This document shows, one piece after another, positions 23,605 to 32,233 of a stretch of DNA of 51,130 bases. How positions within the stretch are numbered: the first letter of the stretch is position 1; every line of letters begins with the position of its first letter. Source of the stretch: Actinomycetota bacterium (GTDB lineage Bacteria > Actinomycetota > Actinomycetes > Streptosporangiales > Streptosporangiaceae); NCBI GenBank assembly GCA_027314515.1, contig DAHVAR010000025.1:1-51130 (forward strand), given 5' to 3'. The position numbers were made by a program, and so were the translations under genes. The notes below the pieces were generated by a model, which did no database searches, was not told the DNA's origin, and saw only the letters and a program-made list of their open reading frames with translations.

Positions 23605-24018
23605 TCAGCCCAGCGCCGCTCTCAGCCGGCTCGCGTACTCACCGGCTTCCGCCTCACTGTCATAACGGCCGCGCGGCCAGAAGAAGCCGCGCAGCCCGTC
23701 ACCCTTCGTCCGTGGCACGACGTGAACATGCAGGTGCGGCACGCTCTGGCTCACCACGTTGTTCGCGGCGACGAAGGTGCCCTGACAGCCGAGCGCGGCC
23801 GGCATCACCGCGCTGACCCGCTGGACTCGCAGGAAGAACGGCCCGATCTCCGCCGCCGGCAGGTCCGCCAGGGTCGGCGCGTGCTCGCGCGGCACAACGA
23901 GCACATGCCCTTTGAACACCGGGCGGCGGTCAAGGAATGCCACCGCGACATCGTCGGCGAGCACCACCTGGGCTGGCACGGCCCCGGCTGTCACATCGCA
24001 GAAGGCGCACTCGCTGAT
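23605..24018 (-). CDS. HIT-family nucleotide hydrolase, possible ATC start
   Basis: A protein of about 137 residues in the histidine-triad family, which hydrolyse or transfer nucleoside monophosphates. CAFCDVTAGAVPAQVV opens the domain, FKGHVLVVPREHAPTL follows, and the triad is in SQSVPHLHVHVVPR. The end GLRGFFWPRGRYDSEAEA is typical of actinobacterial members. No ATG, GTG or TTG lies near the domain start. GGGAGGG stands 7 bases before an ATC at 24018 that would read as the usual M-S-E-C opening. The nearest standard codon is GTG 24090, adding 24 unusual residues with a poor binding site. Confidence 0.85.
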   Translation of the reverse strand: MSECAFCDVTAGAVPAQVVLADDVAVAFLDRRPVFKGHVLVVPREHAPTLADLPAAEIGPFFLRVQRVSAVMPAALGCQGTFVAANNVVSQSVPHLHVHVVPRTKGDGLRGFFWPRGRYDSEAEAGEYASRLRAALG

Positions 24019-24411
24019 CGCACTGCCCTCCCGCCATCCGGCCGTCGGGCCGCGGCAGAGCCGGCCCGGTGGCCAACGCGGCCACTGCACGGACGATAGC
24101 CTGCCGCCATGGCGGCTGACGGGCGACAGGACGTGCTGGCGATCGGCGGGCTGGCCGCGCCGCGGGAGCCGGACGCGAGGTTGCCGGGTACCTGCGGATC
24201 TGCTCAATGCTCGCGCAGCACGGTGCCAGGCCATTTCGCCTGCAGCCGTTCCCGATGCCGAACGTCGCAGACCCGGCGGACCTGCTGCCGGCCCGCCGGC
24301 CCGCCTACCGGGCGCTGGTGGCCGGCCCGGCAAGGATGTCCATCCTGAGTCTGACCACAACCCGCCCGGAGGCTGACGGCGCGCCGCCGCAGGCGGCATA
24401 CTCTGGACCTC

Positions 24412-25665
24412 GTGTCTGCCCTGTACGCCTGGCTGCGCCGCCACCGGCTGCTCGTCGACGGCGTGCTGGCGGCCGCGCTGGGCTTGCTCAGCCTCCAGGC
24501 GCTGGTGCGTGGTCCCTGGACCCAGTTGCCTGCCTGCGCTCTCCTCGTCGTCGCAGTCGCGTTGCGGCGCAGGATCGCCGTGACGGCGTTCTGCATCGGC
24601 GCACTCGGCGGCGCCGTGCAGCTCAGCGGCGGGGCGCTGCTGCGGGCTACCCCGATGCCGACCGATCTCGGGGTGCTGGTGCTGCTGTACTCTGTCGCCG
24701 CTTACCGGCCGCGGCGAGCCTCCGTCCCCGCGCTGGCGATCTGCCTGGCAGGCTCGACGGCCGCAGTGATCGTCTGGATGCCACCCGGCGGTGCCGACCA
24801 CCTGGGGCGACTCGCCTACGCGACCGCGCTCTTCAGCGGCTGTGCCCTGCTTGCCTGGGTGCTTGGTGACTCGATGCGCTACCGGCGCGGCTACTACGCC
24901 GGGCTTGAGGACAAGGCAGCCCGGCTGGAGGCGGAGAAGCACGCCCAGGCCAAGATCGCGGCCGCGGCCGAGCGCGCCAGGATCGCCCGTGAGCTGCACG
25001 ACATCGTCGCCCACCACGTGAGCGTCATGGTGGTGCAGGCCGATGGCGCCAGGTACGCACTGCGGACCGAGCCGGGCCGGGCGGAGACCGCCCTGACGGC
25101 GATCTCCGTGACCGGCCGCCAGGCGCTCACCGAGATGCGCAGGCTGCTCGGCGTGCTTCGGTCGGCGGATGAGCAGCCCGGCCTGACGCCCGTGCCCGGC
25201 CTCGGCGAGCTGAGGGAGCTGCTCGACCAGGCCAGGTCCGCCGGGCTCGAGGTCAGCTACACTCTCACCGGCGCCCCGCGAGAGCTGCCCGAGGGCGCCG
25301 AGCTGGCCGCCTACCGGGTGGTGCAGGAGTCACTCACCAACACCCGCAAGCACGCTGGCCTGGCCGCCACCGCCGCTGTCACGCTGCGTTACGAACAGGA
25401 CGGGCTGACCGTCGAGGTGACCGACGATGGCATGGCAAGCCCGGTTAGTGAGCCGGCCGGGCACGGCCTGGCCGGTATGCGCGAGCGGATCGCCATGTAC
25501 GGCGGCACGGTGCAGGCCGGACCGCTGCCTGGCGGCGGGTTCGGCGTCACGGCCCGGCTGCCCTGCCCGGCCGAGCGGCAGGAAGACCACCAGTCGGATC
25601 GTACCGGGAACGGGCTCAGCCTTGGCTGGTCCGGATCCTCCGGCCTGTCCGGCGCGACTCGATGA
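24412..25665 (+). CDS. two-component sensor histidine kinase, NarL/DesK type
   Basis: A protein of 417 residues from GTG 24412. Residues 12-150 contain several membrane segments with short loops, so it probably senses the membrane or a small ligand within it. HisKA_3 begins near 180 with ERARIARELHDIVAHHVSVM; H196 is the phosphoacceptor. The ATPase part has the N box VVQESLTNTRKHA and the G box GHGLAGMRERIAMYGG. The stop overlaps the regulator start by 4 bases, so they are one operon. The last 35 residues are an unrelated tail. Confidence 0.9.
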   Translation: MSALYAWLRRHRLLVDGVLAAALGLLSLQALVRGPWTQLPACALLVVAVALRRRIAVTAFCIGALGGAVQLSGGALLRATPMPTDLGVLVLLYSVAAYRPRRASVPALAICLAGSTAAVIVWMPPGGADHLGRLAYATALFSGCALLAWVLGDSMRYRRGYYAGLEDKAARLEAEKHAQAKIAAAAERARIARELHDIVAHHVSVMVVQADGARYALRTEPGRAETALTAISVTGRQALTEMRRLLGVLRSADEQPGLTPVPGLGELRELLDQARSAGLEVSYTLTGAPRELPEGAELAAYRVVQESLTNTRKHAGLAATAAVTLRYEQDGLTVEVTDDGMASPVSEPAGHGLAGMRERIAMYGGTVQAGPLPGGGFGVTARLPCPAERQEDHQSDRTGNGLSLGWSGSSGLSGATR

Positions 25666-26366
25666 AGACCGCCGAGCCGGGCGGCGCCTCGGACAGCGCG
25701 CTGATCAGGATCATCCTCGTGGATGATCAGGAACTCGTCCGGGCCGGGTTCCGGATGGTGCTGGATGCCCAGCCGGATATGCGGGTGGTCGGTGAGGCCG
25801 CGGACGGCGCGGCGGCAATCGACCTGGCCTTGCGGGTGCATTCGGACGTGATGATCATGGACGCGCGGATGCCGCGGATGGACGGGGTCGACGCGACGCG
25901 GCAGCTCAGGCAGGCCCGTGACCTGCCGCGCGTGCTGATGCTCACCACGTTCGACCTGGATGAGTACGCGTTCGCCGCGTTGAAGGCCGGCGCCAGCGGA
26001 TTCCTGCTCAAGGATGTCCCGCCGGAAGAGCTGCTGTTCGCGATCCGGGCCGTGCACTCGGGCGACTCGGTCGTCGCGCCGTCCACGACGCGCCGGCTCA
26101 TCGACCAGTTCGCGGCACTGCTGCCGAGCGGCGAGGCAGCCGTCCCGAGCGAGCTTGCCGATCTCACCGACCGTGAGCGCGAGGTGCTCACGCTCGTCGC
26201 GCAGGGCCTTTCGAACGCCGAGGTCGCGCGGCACCTGTTCGTCTCGGAAGCGACTGTCAAGACGCATGTCGGCCGGGTACTGGCGAAGCTGGGCTTGCGC
26301 GACCGGGTACAGGCGGTGGTCTACGCCTACGAGCACGGCCTCGTGCGGGCCGGCCAGCGCCCGTAG
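25662..26366 (+). CDS. LuxR/NarL-family response regulator
   Basis: A protein of 234 residues. The receiver domain (about 15-130) has the acidic pair in IILVDDQELVRAGF, the phosphoacceptor D67 in VMIMDARMPRMDG, and the lysine in GFLLKD. The LuxR-type HTH (about 165-225) reads LTDREREVLTLVAQGLSNAEV and LFVSEATVKTHVGRVLAKLG. It is the partner of the overlapping kinase gene. The next gene, an alpha/beta hydrolase in the same direction 142 bases on, is a possible target. Confidence 0.92.
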   Translation: MKTAEPGGASDSALIRIILVDDQELVRAGFRMVLDAQPDMRVVGEAADGAAAIDLALRVHSDVMIMDARMPRMDGVDATRQLRQARDLPRVLMLTTFDLDEYAFAALKAGASGFLLKDVPPEELLFAIRAVHSGDSVVAPSTTRRLIDQFAALLPSGEAAVPSELADLTDREREVLTLVAQGLSNAEVARHLFVSEATVKTHVGRVLAKLGLRDRVQAVVYAYEHGLVRAGQRP

Positions 26367-26508
26367 CGAACGTGCCAGCGCTGCGGATACGCACCGGCAA
26401 CGCGAGCCGGGCAAACTGGTCGCTTGCGCCCGGCACTTCGGGACAAAACCGGAGCTGACCTGCACCGGACTGGCGCAGCGAGGTGAGCGGGAGCGGCTGG
26501 CGGGGCAT

Positions 26509-27600
26509 ATGTTTTGCATGGGGCTGGCCTATGAACGGCTAGGCGCCGGACCACCGCTGGTTCTCTTGCACGGTATCGGGCATCGGCGGCAGGCCTGGGA
26601 CGCTGTGTTGGATCGCCTGGCACCGTACCGGGAACTGATCGTCGCCGACTTGCCTGGCCATGGCGAGTCCCCGCCCCTGGAAACCGCCGGACGGTCGGTG
26701 GCCCACGCCCTGGTTGCCGAAACCATCGGACTCCTGGACGAGCTTGGACTGGAGCGCGCGCACTTCGCCGGCAGCTCGCTCGGCGGCCGCCTGGCGCTCG
26801 AAGCCGCGGTAGCCGGCCGGGCTGCCAGCGTCACGGCACTGTCGCCGGCCGGGTTCTGGAAGAGCGCGCGCGAGCTCACGTATGCGCGCGTCGTGTCCAG
26901 GGCCATGCAGGTCACCGGGCGGCTTGCCCGGCAATTCGGCCCTGCGCTAGCCCGCACCACGGCGGGCCGGGCGCTGATCTACGCGGAGATCGTCAGCAAG
27001 CCCTCGAATGTCACGCCGGCGCAGGCCCTGGGTGACCTGAGGGCCTTCCTGGCGGCCACGCAGACCACGAACGCGATCCTGGCGGCGGCCACGCCGTTCA
27101 CCGGCACGGTCCCGGCCGGGATTCCGGTGACGATCGCCTGGGGCACGAATGACCGGCTGCTCTCGCCCCGGCAGGCTCTGGTTGCAAAGGCCCGCATCCC
27201 ACGGGCCCAGCTGATCCCGCTGCCCGGCTGCGGGCACGTACCGATGACCGACAACCCCCGGCTGGTAGCCGATGTCCTGCTCCGCGGCAGCCAGGTGACC
27301 CGGCAGATAAGCGGGCAGAGCGCGGCCGGCTTAACGCTGGCAGCCGTTTCCTTAACGCCAGCCTGGCGTTGCCGGCAAAAGGCCGGGGCGTTCGATAGCC
27401 AAGACAATGCTGTCTGGCCTAACTTGTTAAATGACGACCCCGGCCGGGCGCACCGGCACCAGCACGTGTCGCGGCGCTCGCAGCGGGAAGGCAACGTAGC
27501 AGGGCGTCTTTACCGCGCCTGGGCCACGTTACGGGGAATGCAACGCATGATGCGCCGCAGACGGGTGGGAGGTGCGGTATGTCCTCATCGGGGGAGGTAG
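26509..27600 (+). CDS. alpha/beta-fold hydrolase with an abnormal C-terminal extension
   Basis: The first 265 residues are a standard alpha/beta hydrolase: oxyanion motif LVLLHGIGHRRQAWD, nucleophile elbow FAGSSLGGR, acid in IAWGTNDRLLSP and histidine in LPGCGHVPMTDNP. The family normally ends about 15 residues after this. Here the frame runs on for some 95 residues (from about 27310) of arginine-rich sequence with no domain character, overlapping an inverted repeat and the start of the next gene. The natural stop was probably lost by a small indel. The start is ATG 26509 or 26518. The substrate is unknown. Confidence 0.72.
   Translation: MFCMGLAYERLGAGPPLVLLHGIGHRRQAWDAVLDRLAPYRELIVADLPGHGESPPLETAGRSVAHALVAETIGLLDELGLERAHFAGSSLGGRLALEAAVAGRAASVTALSPAGFWKSARELTYARVVSRAMQVTGRLARQFGPALARTTAGRALIYAEIVSKPSNVTPAQALGDLRAFLAATQTTNAILAAATPFTGTVPAGIPVTIAWGTNDRLLSPRQALVAKARIPRAQLIPLPGCGHVPMTDNPRLVADVLLRGSQVTRQISGQSAAGLTLAAVSLTPAWRCRQKAGAFDSQDNAVWPNLLNDDPGRAHRHQHVSRRSQREGNVAGRLYRAWATLRGMQRMMRRRRVGGAVCPHRGR
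27354..27370. repeat. inverted repeat inside the hydrolase extension
   Basis: AACGCCA (27354-27360) pairs with TGGCGTT (27364-27370) around 3 bases; CCGGC and GGCCGG words follow. It sits where the intergenic region would be if the hydrolase ended normally, so it is a candidate terminator or operator now inside an open frame. Confidence 0.4.
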
Positions 27601-28193
27601 CGCACACCGGACTGGGGCGCGTCCAGTGGCGGCGGTTCGCCGCGATCATGCTCCCGGCGATCGTGGTGGCCGGGGTGCTCATCGTGCTGACGGCCCAGAG
27701 TGTGCTGGCGGTCTCGTTCAGTATTTCCGGAACGCCGTTCACGGTCAGTGCCGCCTCCCTGAAGGGCCGGGGCTTCGAGCAATTGACGGTCCTGGACAGG
27801 TCAGTCATTAGCGATCTGCCCGGCAATAGCAATCAGATCGTGCTGGAAGACGACGCGATTCGTTCTGCGACCATCAGTCACCTGTGCCTGAGCGTGACAG
27901 TTGCGGGGGTGAACATGGTCATCACCGCGGGTGACGGCAGCATGCCGGCCACCGGCTCGGATCTCCAGGTAGATGCCAACCGGCTGGCTGGCAATGCCGC
28001 GTTCAGCCACATCAACATCGGCCAGGACGCCAGCACGCTGACGGAGGTTCCCGGAGTCACCGGAGCGGCGGGTAGCTTCGCGATGCAAGCTGACACTGTC
28101 ACCATCAATAATCTGCGCGAGCACGCCTATGCCACTACTGCCGGGACCTTCTCACTGCCCGGATTCGGCCTCCATTTCGGCGGTTCGTGCTAG
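27579..28193 (+). CDS. DUF6230 family protein
   Basis: A protein of 204 residues with a short cytoplasmic start (VQWRRFAAIMLPA), one membrane or signal segment (about 22-44) and a beta-rich extracytoplasmic part including FSISGTPFTVSAASLKGRGFEQ, SATISHLCLSVTVAG and MQADTVTINNL. These match DUF6230, an actinobacterial family of surface-directed proteins. It is paired with a DUF6114 gene, the usual arrangement. Function is not established. Confidence 0.85.
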   Translation: MSSSGEVAHTGLGRVQWRRFAAIMLPAIVVAGVLIVLTAQSVLAVSFSISGTPFTVSAASLKGRGFEQLTVLDRSVISDLPGNSNQIVLEDDAIRSATISHLCLSVTVAGVNMVITAGDGSMPATGSDLQVDANRLAGNAAFSHINIGQDASTLTEVPGVTGAAGSFAMQADTVTINNLREHAYATTAGTFSLPGFGLHFGGSC

Positions 28194-28930
28194 CCGTGAC
28201 GCAATCACCAGGTGATGCTCACGGCGGCCAGCCCGGCCGGCGCCCGGCTGGCGGCGAGCCAGTGACCGGGGTCGATCAGGACGCTTTCGGCGCCTGGTAC
28301 AGGTGGCGCCACAGCAGGCCGTTCTGGGGCGGGCTGCTCGTTCTGCTCGGCGGCGCGGAGATCCTGCTGACCGAGCGAGCACCACTGCCGGTGGTCATCC
28401 ACGTCGGGATGCAGGGGCTGGCCGGTTACCTGGTACCGGCGATAATGCTGCTCTGCGGGCTGATGCTGTGGTTCTACCCAATGCAGCGGACGTTCTACTC
28501 GATTCTCGCGGTACTGCTGGCCCTTGGCTCGTGGATAACCTCCAACCTGGGCGGCTTCCTCGTCGGCATGGCGCTCGGGGTGGTGGGCGGCGCGCTGGCC
28601 TTCGCCTGGACTCGCGGCAGTGGCAGCCGGCCACCTGCCCGGCTGAATCCTCCGCCGCCGCGACCGGAGCCATCCGGCGGGCTCAATGTCATCCTCCGCC
28701 CTCCGGCGGACGACTCCGCGCCTGTCCGGCCGCCGGCCAGCGGCCGGTCCTCACCAGGGGACGACACCGCGCCGCTGCCGGAAGATCCCGGGCTGGGTCA
28801 TGAGGCGAGGGATGCCAGCAAGACTGGCAGAATGGCGCCGTGCCCGCGAGTCGCCCTGCTGGCCGGGGCACGTCCGGACCCCGGCCTACTCTGCTCGATC
28901 ACCATTCCGTGCCAGCTCACGCCGAGCTGA
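28187..28930 (+). CDS. DUF6114 family membrane protein
   Basis: A protein of 247 residues with three or four membrane segments between about 43 and 140: FWGGLLVLLGGAEILLTERA, GYLVPAIMLLCGLMLWFYP, FYSILAVLLALGSWITSNLG and FLVGMALGVVGGALAFAW. A proline-rich cytoplasmic tail follows. DUF6114 genes are normally found directly after DUF6230 genes. The start may be GTG 28187, overlapping the previous stop, or GTG 28196; neither has a clear binding site. The last 40 residues overlap the ChrB-like gene start region and may be longer than in relatives. Confidence 0.8.
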   Translation: MLAVTQSPGDAHGGQPGRRPAGGEPVTGVDQDAFGAWYRWRHSRPFWGGLLVLLGGAEILLTERAPLPVVIHVGMQGLAGYLVPAIMLLCGLMLWFYPMQRTFYSILAVLLALGSWITSNLGGFLVGMALGVVGGALAFAWTRGSGSRPPARLNPPPPRPEPSGGLNVILRPPADDSAPVRPPASGRSSPGDDTAPLPEDPGLGHEARDASKTGRMAPCPRVALLAGARPDPGLLCSITIPCQLTPS

Positions 28931-29481
28931 AGCCGGCCGACGGCCTGCCGCCAGGCCGCTGGTTGCTGCTGATCTACCGAGTGCCGTCGGAGCCGAGCAG
29001 GCTACGGGCCGCCGTATGGCGCAGGATCAAGAGCCTTGGCGCTATCTACCTGCAGAACTCCGCGGCGGCATTGCCCGCCGGCGTCGGGGCCGAACGGGCG
29101 CTGCGCAAGCTGCGGAGCGAGATCCTGGACATGTCGGGCACCGCGGTCCTGCTGTCCTGCGAAGTCCTGGCCGGGGAGGCCGACGTCCGTGCCGCGTTCC
29201 AGGCCGCGCGCGATGACGAGTACGAGGAGATCGTCGACAAGTGCCTCGACTTCATCGCCGGCGTCAACAAGGAGTACGCGGAGAACCACTTCAGTTACGC
29301 CGAACTTGAAGAGAACGAAGTCGATCTGGTCAAGCTGCGCACCTGGCTCGCACGAGTCCGGGAGCGGGACGCCTTCGGGGCCGCCGGGCTCGCGCAGGCG
29401 CTCAGTTCGCTGGCGGAGTGCGAGGAGAAGCTGGAGGCATATGCTGCCCGGGTGTACGCCGAGGAAGGAGAGGGACACTGA
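28909..29481 (+). CDS. ChrB-type chromate resistance protein
   Basis: A protein of 190 residues matching the ChrB N-terminal domain family: WLLLIYRVPSEPSRLRAAVW and RRIKSLGAIYLQNSAAALP at the start, then VLLSCEVLAGEADV and FAGVNKEYAENHFSYAELEE-like sequence (IAGVNKEYAENHFSYAELEE). ChrB proteins sense chromate and control the ChrA efflux pump, but no chrA is present here. The GTG start at 28909 lies inside the end of the DUF6114 frame. Relatives without chrA have uncertain roles. Confidence 0.8.
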   Translation: MPAHAELKPADGLPPGRWLLLIYRVPSEPSRLRAAVWRRIKSLGAIYLQNSAAALPAGVGAERALRKLRSEILDMSGTAVLLSCEVLAGEADVRAAFQAARDDEYEEIVDKCLDFIAGVNKEYAENHFSYAELEENEVDLVKLRTWLARVRERDAFGAAGLAQALSSLAECEEKLEAYAARVYAEEGEGH

Positions 29482-29668
29482 CAGCCCGCCGCAAGCTCAG
29501 CGGCAGCAGGATCACCAGCAGCAGCGGCAGCAGCCACCAGGCCGGCACGCCCGCCTTGCCCAGGCCGTAGGTCCCGGCGAGGCCGACCACGATGCCGGCG
29601 GCGACCAGCCAGTCGTCGCCGATCACGAAGTCATACCAGAACGCGCCAAATGCTCTCAGCTTCGACAT
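29402..29668 (-). CDS. small membrane protein next to COG4280
   Basis: A protein of 88 residues starting KLRAFGAFWYDFVIGDDWLV, followed by two hydrophobic segments (about 21-38 and 41-59) separated by GKAGVP. It begins 22 bases after the stop of the COG4280 gene and is co-directional, so it is probably in its operon; similar small proteins with a FGxFxYDFIxGDD opening occur in that position in other actinomycetes. Its last 25 codons overlap the end of the convergent chrB-like gene, which is unusual but tolerable. Confidence 0.65.
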   Translation of the reverse strand: MSKLRAFGAFWYDFVIGDDWLVAAGIVVGLAGTYGLGKAGVPAWWLLPLLLVILLPLSLRRAVSVPLLPRRTPGQHMPPASPRTPPAN

Positions 29669-29690
29669 CGGCCTGTGCCCCCTTCAGTGC

Positions 29691-30476
29691 TCAGTGCGCG
29701 CCGTGGCCAGCGGGCGCTGGCAGTTCCGCGACGCCGCCAGGTACCTCGCGGGCCCGCCGCAGCAAGGCGGTCAGCCCGATCCCGAGCAGCGCGATCGCGG
29801 GAATGATCACCAGCAGCGCGGCATCGGAGCCAGGCCAGTTCGCCCCTGCCCCCTCGCCGCCCCAGAACACTCCGAAGCTGGTCAGCATGATCCCGACGGC
29901 GAACTTCATGGTGTTCTCCGGTACTCGCGCCAGCGGTGCCCGGACGGCGAATCCCGCCGCGGCAACTCCGGCAACCGCACAGCCGGCCGCGATCGCCGCC
30001 AGCCCGACGTTCTTGTCGTTGGCGCCGAACGTCAGCACGATGAAGACGACCTCGAGGCCCTCCAGCAGCACGCCCTTGAACGCCAGCGTGAAGCCGTACG
30101 CATCCGGCGCCATCATGACGCGCCGGCGCTGCTGTGCCGCGGCCTCGCTGATGTGCTCGGCGAACAGCTTGCCCTCGTCGTGCAGGGCCTTGTGCCCGCT
30201 GGCCCGCAGGATTGCCTTACGCAGCCACTGCAGCCCGAAAACTAGCAGTAGCGCGCCGACGACGACGCGCAGCCCGCGCAGTGGGATGGCTGACACAGCC
30301 GGTCCGAGTGCGGCCACGATAATGGCAAGCACCGCCAGTGCCGTCGCCGTGCCGATGCCGGCCGAGCGCCAGTCGCGGGCCGTCCCGGCGGCCAGCACGA
30401 TCGTGGTGGCTTCGACTGCCTCAACCACGCAAGCCAGGAATACCGCGATGAACAACGCAGCGGCACTCGCTCCCAC
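29691..30476 (-). CDS. COG4280 predicted membrane protein, transporter-like
   Basis: A protein of 261 residues with about seven membrane segments. Two acidic repeats inside membrane segments, FLACVVEAVEATTIVLAAG and FKGVLLEGLEVVFIVLTFG, resemble the E-x-x-E repeats of cation exchangers and FTR1-type permeases, so metal ion transport is a fair inference. A central hydrophilic loop separates two halves with the same topology. The GTG start has AGGAGG six bases ahead. It is divergent from the aminopeptidase gene. Confidence 0.78.
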   Translation of the reverse strand: MGASAAALFIAVFLACVVEAVEATTIVLAAGTARDWRSAGIGTATALAVLAIIVAALGPAVSAIPLRGLRVVVGALLLVFGLQWLRKAILRASGHKALHDEGKLFAEHISEAAAQQRRRVMMAPDAYGFTLAFKGVLLEGLEVVFIVLTFGANDKNVGLAAIAAGCAVAGVAAAGFAVRAPLARVPENTMKFAVGIMLTSFGVFWGGEGAGANWPGSDAALLVIIPAIALLGIGLTALLRRAREVPGGVAELPAPAGHGAH

Positions 30477-30621
30477 CAGCGGCCTCCTGTTCGCCTCAAA
30501 CCGGGTGACCTAGTCAGCATAACAGCTGTCACGTTGCCAGGCTGACGACTGTTAGCAACAACGATCCCGCGGCGACTGCCCGCGGAGATGATGGCAGGCC
30601 GGCAGGCACTAGGCTCAGATC

Positions 30622-32163
30622 GTGACGACGAACCCGCTGAGAATCGCCCGGGACTTGCCGCGTTCCACCGCAGCCGACGCACTCATTATCGGAGTGGCGC
30701 AAGGCCAGGCCGGCCCGGTCCCCGCAGCCGGAGCTGAGGATGTCGACGCCGCGCTCGGCAATACGCTCACGGACACCCTGGCTGCCCTCGGTGCCACCGG
30801 AGAGCAGGACGAACTGACCAAGATCGCATCAGCCGGCAGCACGGCCGCGCCAGTGATCGTCGCGGTCGGCCTCGGCCCGGCGGGCGAGGGCGGCGACCGC
30901 GGCAGGCTCGAGTCGCTGCGGCGCGCCGCGGGCTCGGCCGTCCGAGCGCTGACCGGAAGCAAGACCGGGCCGACCGGGAACAAGACTCAGTCGATCGCCC
31001 TGGCATTGCCGGCCAGCGACGCTGCGGAGACCGAAGCCGTGGCGCTAGGTGCCCTGCTCGGCGGCTACCGGTTCACCCGGCATCGCGGCGCCGGCTCGGA
31101 CGGTGCCACCGCGGCAGCCGAGCCGTTGCTGACCGTGCTGAGCGGCGCCGCAGGCGCCGATGAAGCAGGCCGGCGCGCGCAGGCGCTCGCCGATGCCATG
31201 ACCATGGTCCGCGATCTGGTCAACACCAGTCCTTCGCACCTGTACCCGGAAACCTTCGCAGCGCAGGCGGCACGGGTCGCCGATCATGCCGGGCTGACGA
31301 TAGAAGTCCTCGACGACCAGGCGCTAGCCGCCGGCGGCTACGGCGGCCTGACCGGGGTGGGCCAGGGCTCGGCGCATCCGCCCCGGCTGGTGCGGCTTGC
31401 CTACCAGCACCCGGACGCGAGCAAGACCGTCGTGTTCGCCGGGAAGGGCATCACATTCGACTCGGGCGGCCTGTCGCTGAAGCCGTCCAAGGCGATGGAG
31501 GCGATGAAGTCCGATATGAGCGGCGCCGCGGCCGTGCTCGGCGCGCTGCAGGCCATCGCGGTACTGAAGCCCACGGTCAACGTCATCGGCTACCTGCCGA
31601 TGGCGGAGAACATGCCCGGTGGCCGGGCTCAGCGGCCATCCGACGTCATCACCATCTTCGGCGGGAAGACTGTCGAGGTCCTGAACACCGACGCCGAGGG
31701 GCGGCTAGTGCTGGCCGACGCGCTGGCCAGGTCGGCGCAGGACGCACCAGACCTGATCATCGACGTGGCGACACTGACCGGTGCCCAGCTGGTCGCGCTC
31801 GGCCCGCGCATTGCCGGCGTGATGAGCAGCGATGACGAACTGGCGGCCGCCGTGGCCGATACGGCCCGGCAGGCAGGCGAGCAGGCATGGCCGATGCCGC
31901 TGCCGCCGGACTTGCGCAAGGGCCTGGACTCCGCAGTCGCTGACGTCGCGAACGTGGCCGGCGAGCGATACGGCGGAATGCTGGTGGCCGGGCTGTTCCT
32001 GAAGGAATTTGTGCCCGACGGCGTGCGCTGGGCACATGTGGACATCGCCGGGCCCGCCTTCCACGAAGGCGAGGCCTACGGCTACACCCCCAAGGGCGGG
32101 ACCGGTGCAGCAGTGCGGATGCTCGTCCAGGTCGCGGCGGACGTCGCCGATGGCCGCCTGTGA
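30622..32163 (+). CDS. pepA: leucyl aminopeptidase, M17 family
   Basis: A cytosolic metalloexopeptidase of 513 residues, usually a hexamer with two divalent metals. The variable N-terminal domain covers about 1-180. The catalytic domain holds VFAGKGITFDSGGLSLKPS (metal and catalytic Lys), AMKSDMSGAAAVLGA (metal Asp) and the family signature NTDAEGRLVLADAL. LFLKEFV and a C-terminal GTGAAVRML segment complete the fold. The start is GTG 30622. It lies upstream of lpdA in the same direction, with 70 bases between them, a conserved order in actinobacteria. Confidence 0.95.
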   Translation: MTTNPLRIARDLPRSTAADALIIGVAQGQAGPVPAAGAEDVDAALGNTLTDTLAALGATGEQDELTKIASAGSTAAPVIVAVGLGPAGEGGDRGRLESLRRAAGSAVRALTGSKTGPTGNKTQSIALALPASDAAETEAVALGALLGGYRFTRHRGAGSDGATAAAEPLLTVLSGAAGADEAGRRAQALADAMTMVRDLVNTSPSHLYPETFAAQAARVADHAGLTIEVLDDQALAAGGYGGLTGVGQGSAHPPRLVRLAYQHPDASKTVVFAGKGITFDSGGLSLKPSKAMEAMKSDMSGAAAVLGALQAIAVLKPTVNVIGYLPMAENMPGGRAQRPSDVITIFGGKTVEVLNTDAEGRLVLADALARSAQDAPDLIIDVATLTGAQLVALGPRIAGVMSSDDELAAAVADTARQAGEQAWPMPLPPDLRKGLDSAVADVANVAGERYGGMLVAGLFLKEFVPDGVRWAHVDIAGPAFHEGEAYGYTPKGGTGAAVRMLVQVAADVADGRL

Positions 32164-32233
32164 GGGGCAGCGGGCTTACGACGCGGGCGAGCAACGGCGC
32201 TTGCCCCCGACTCTTCGCTAAGGAGCACAGAAC

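Noticed and set aside
24109-24411. possible small gene starting ATG 24109 and continuing in another frame
   Set aside because: Protein-like stretches (LRICSMLAQHGARPFRLQP, ALVAGPARMSILSL) can be stitched with one frame change, but I recognise no family and the region may just be the kinase promoter.
28909-29481. complete chromate resistance operon
   Set aside because: Only the ChrB-like gene is present; no ChrA transporter is encoded nearby.
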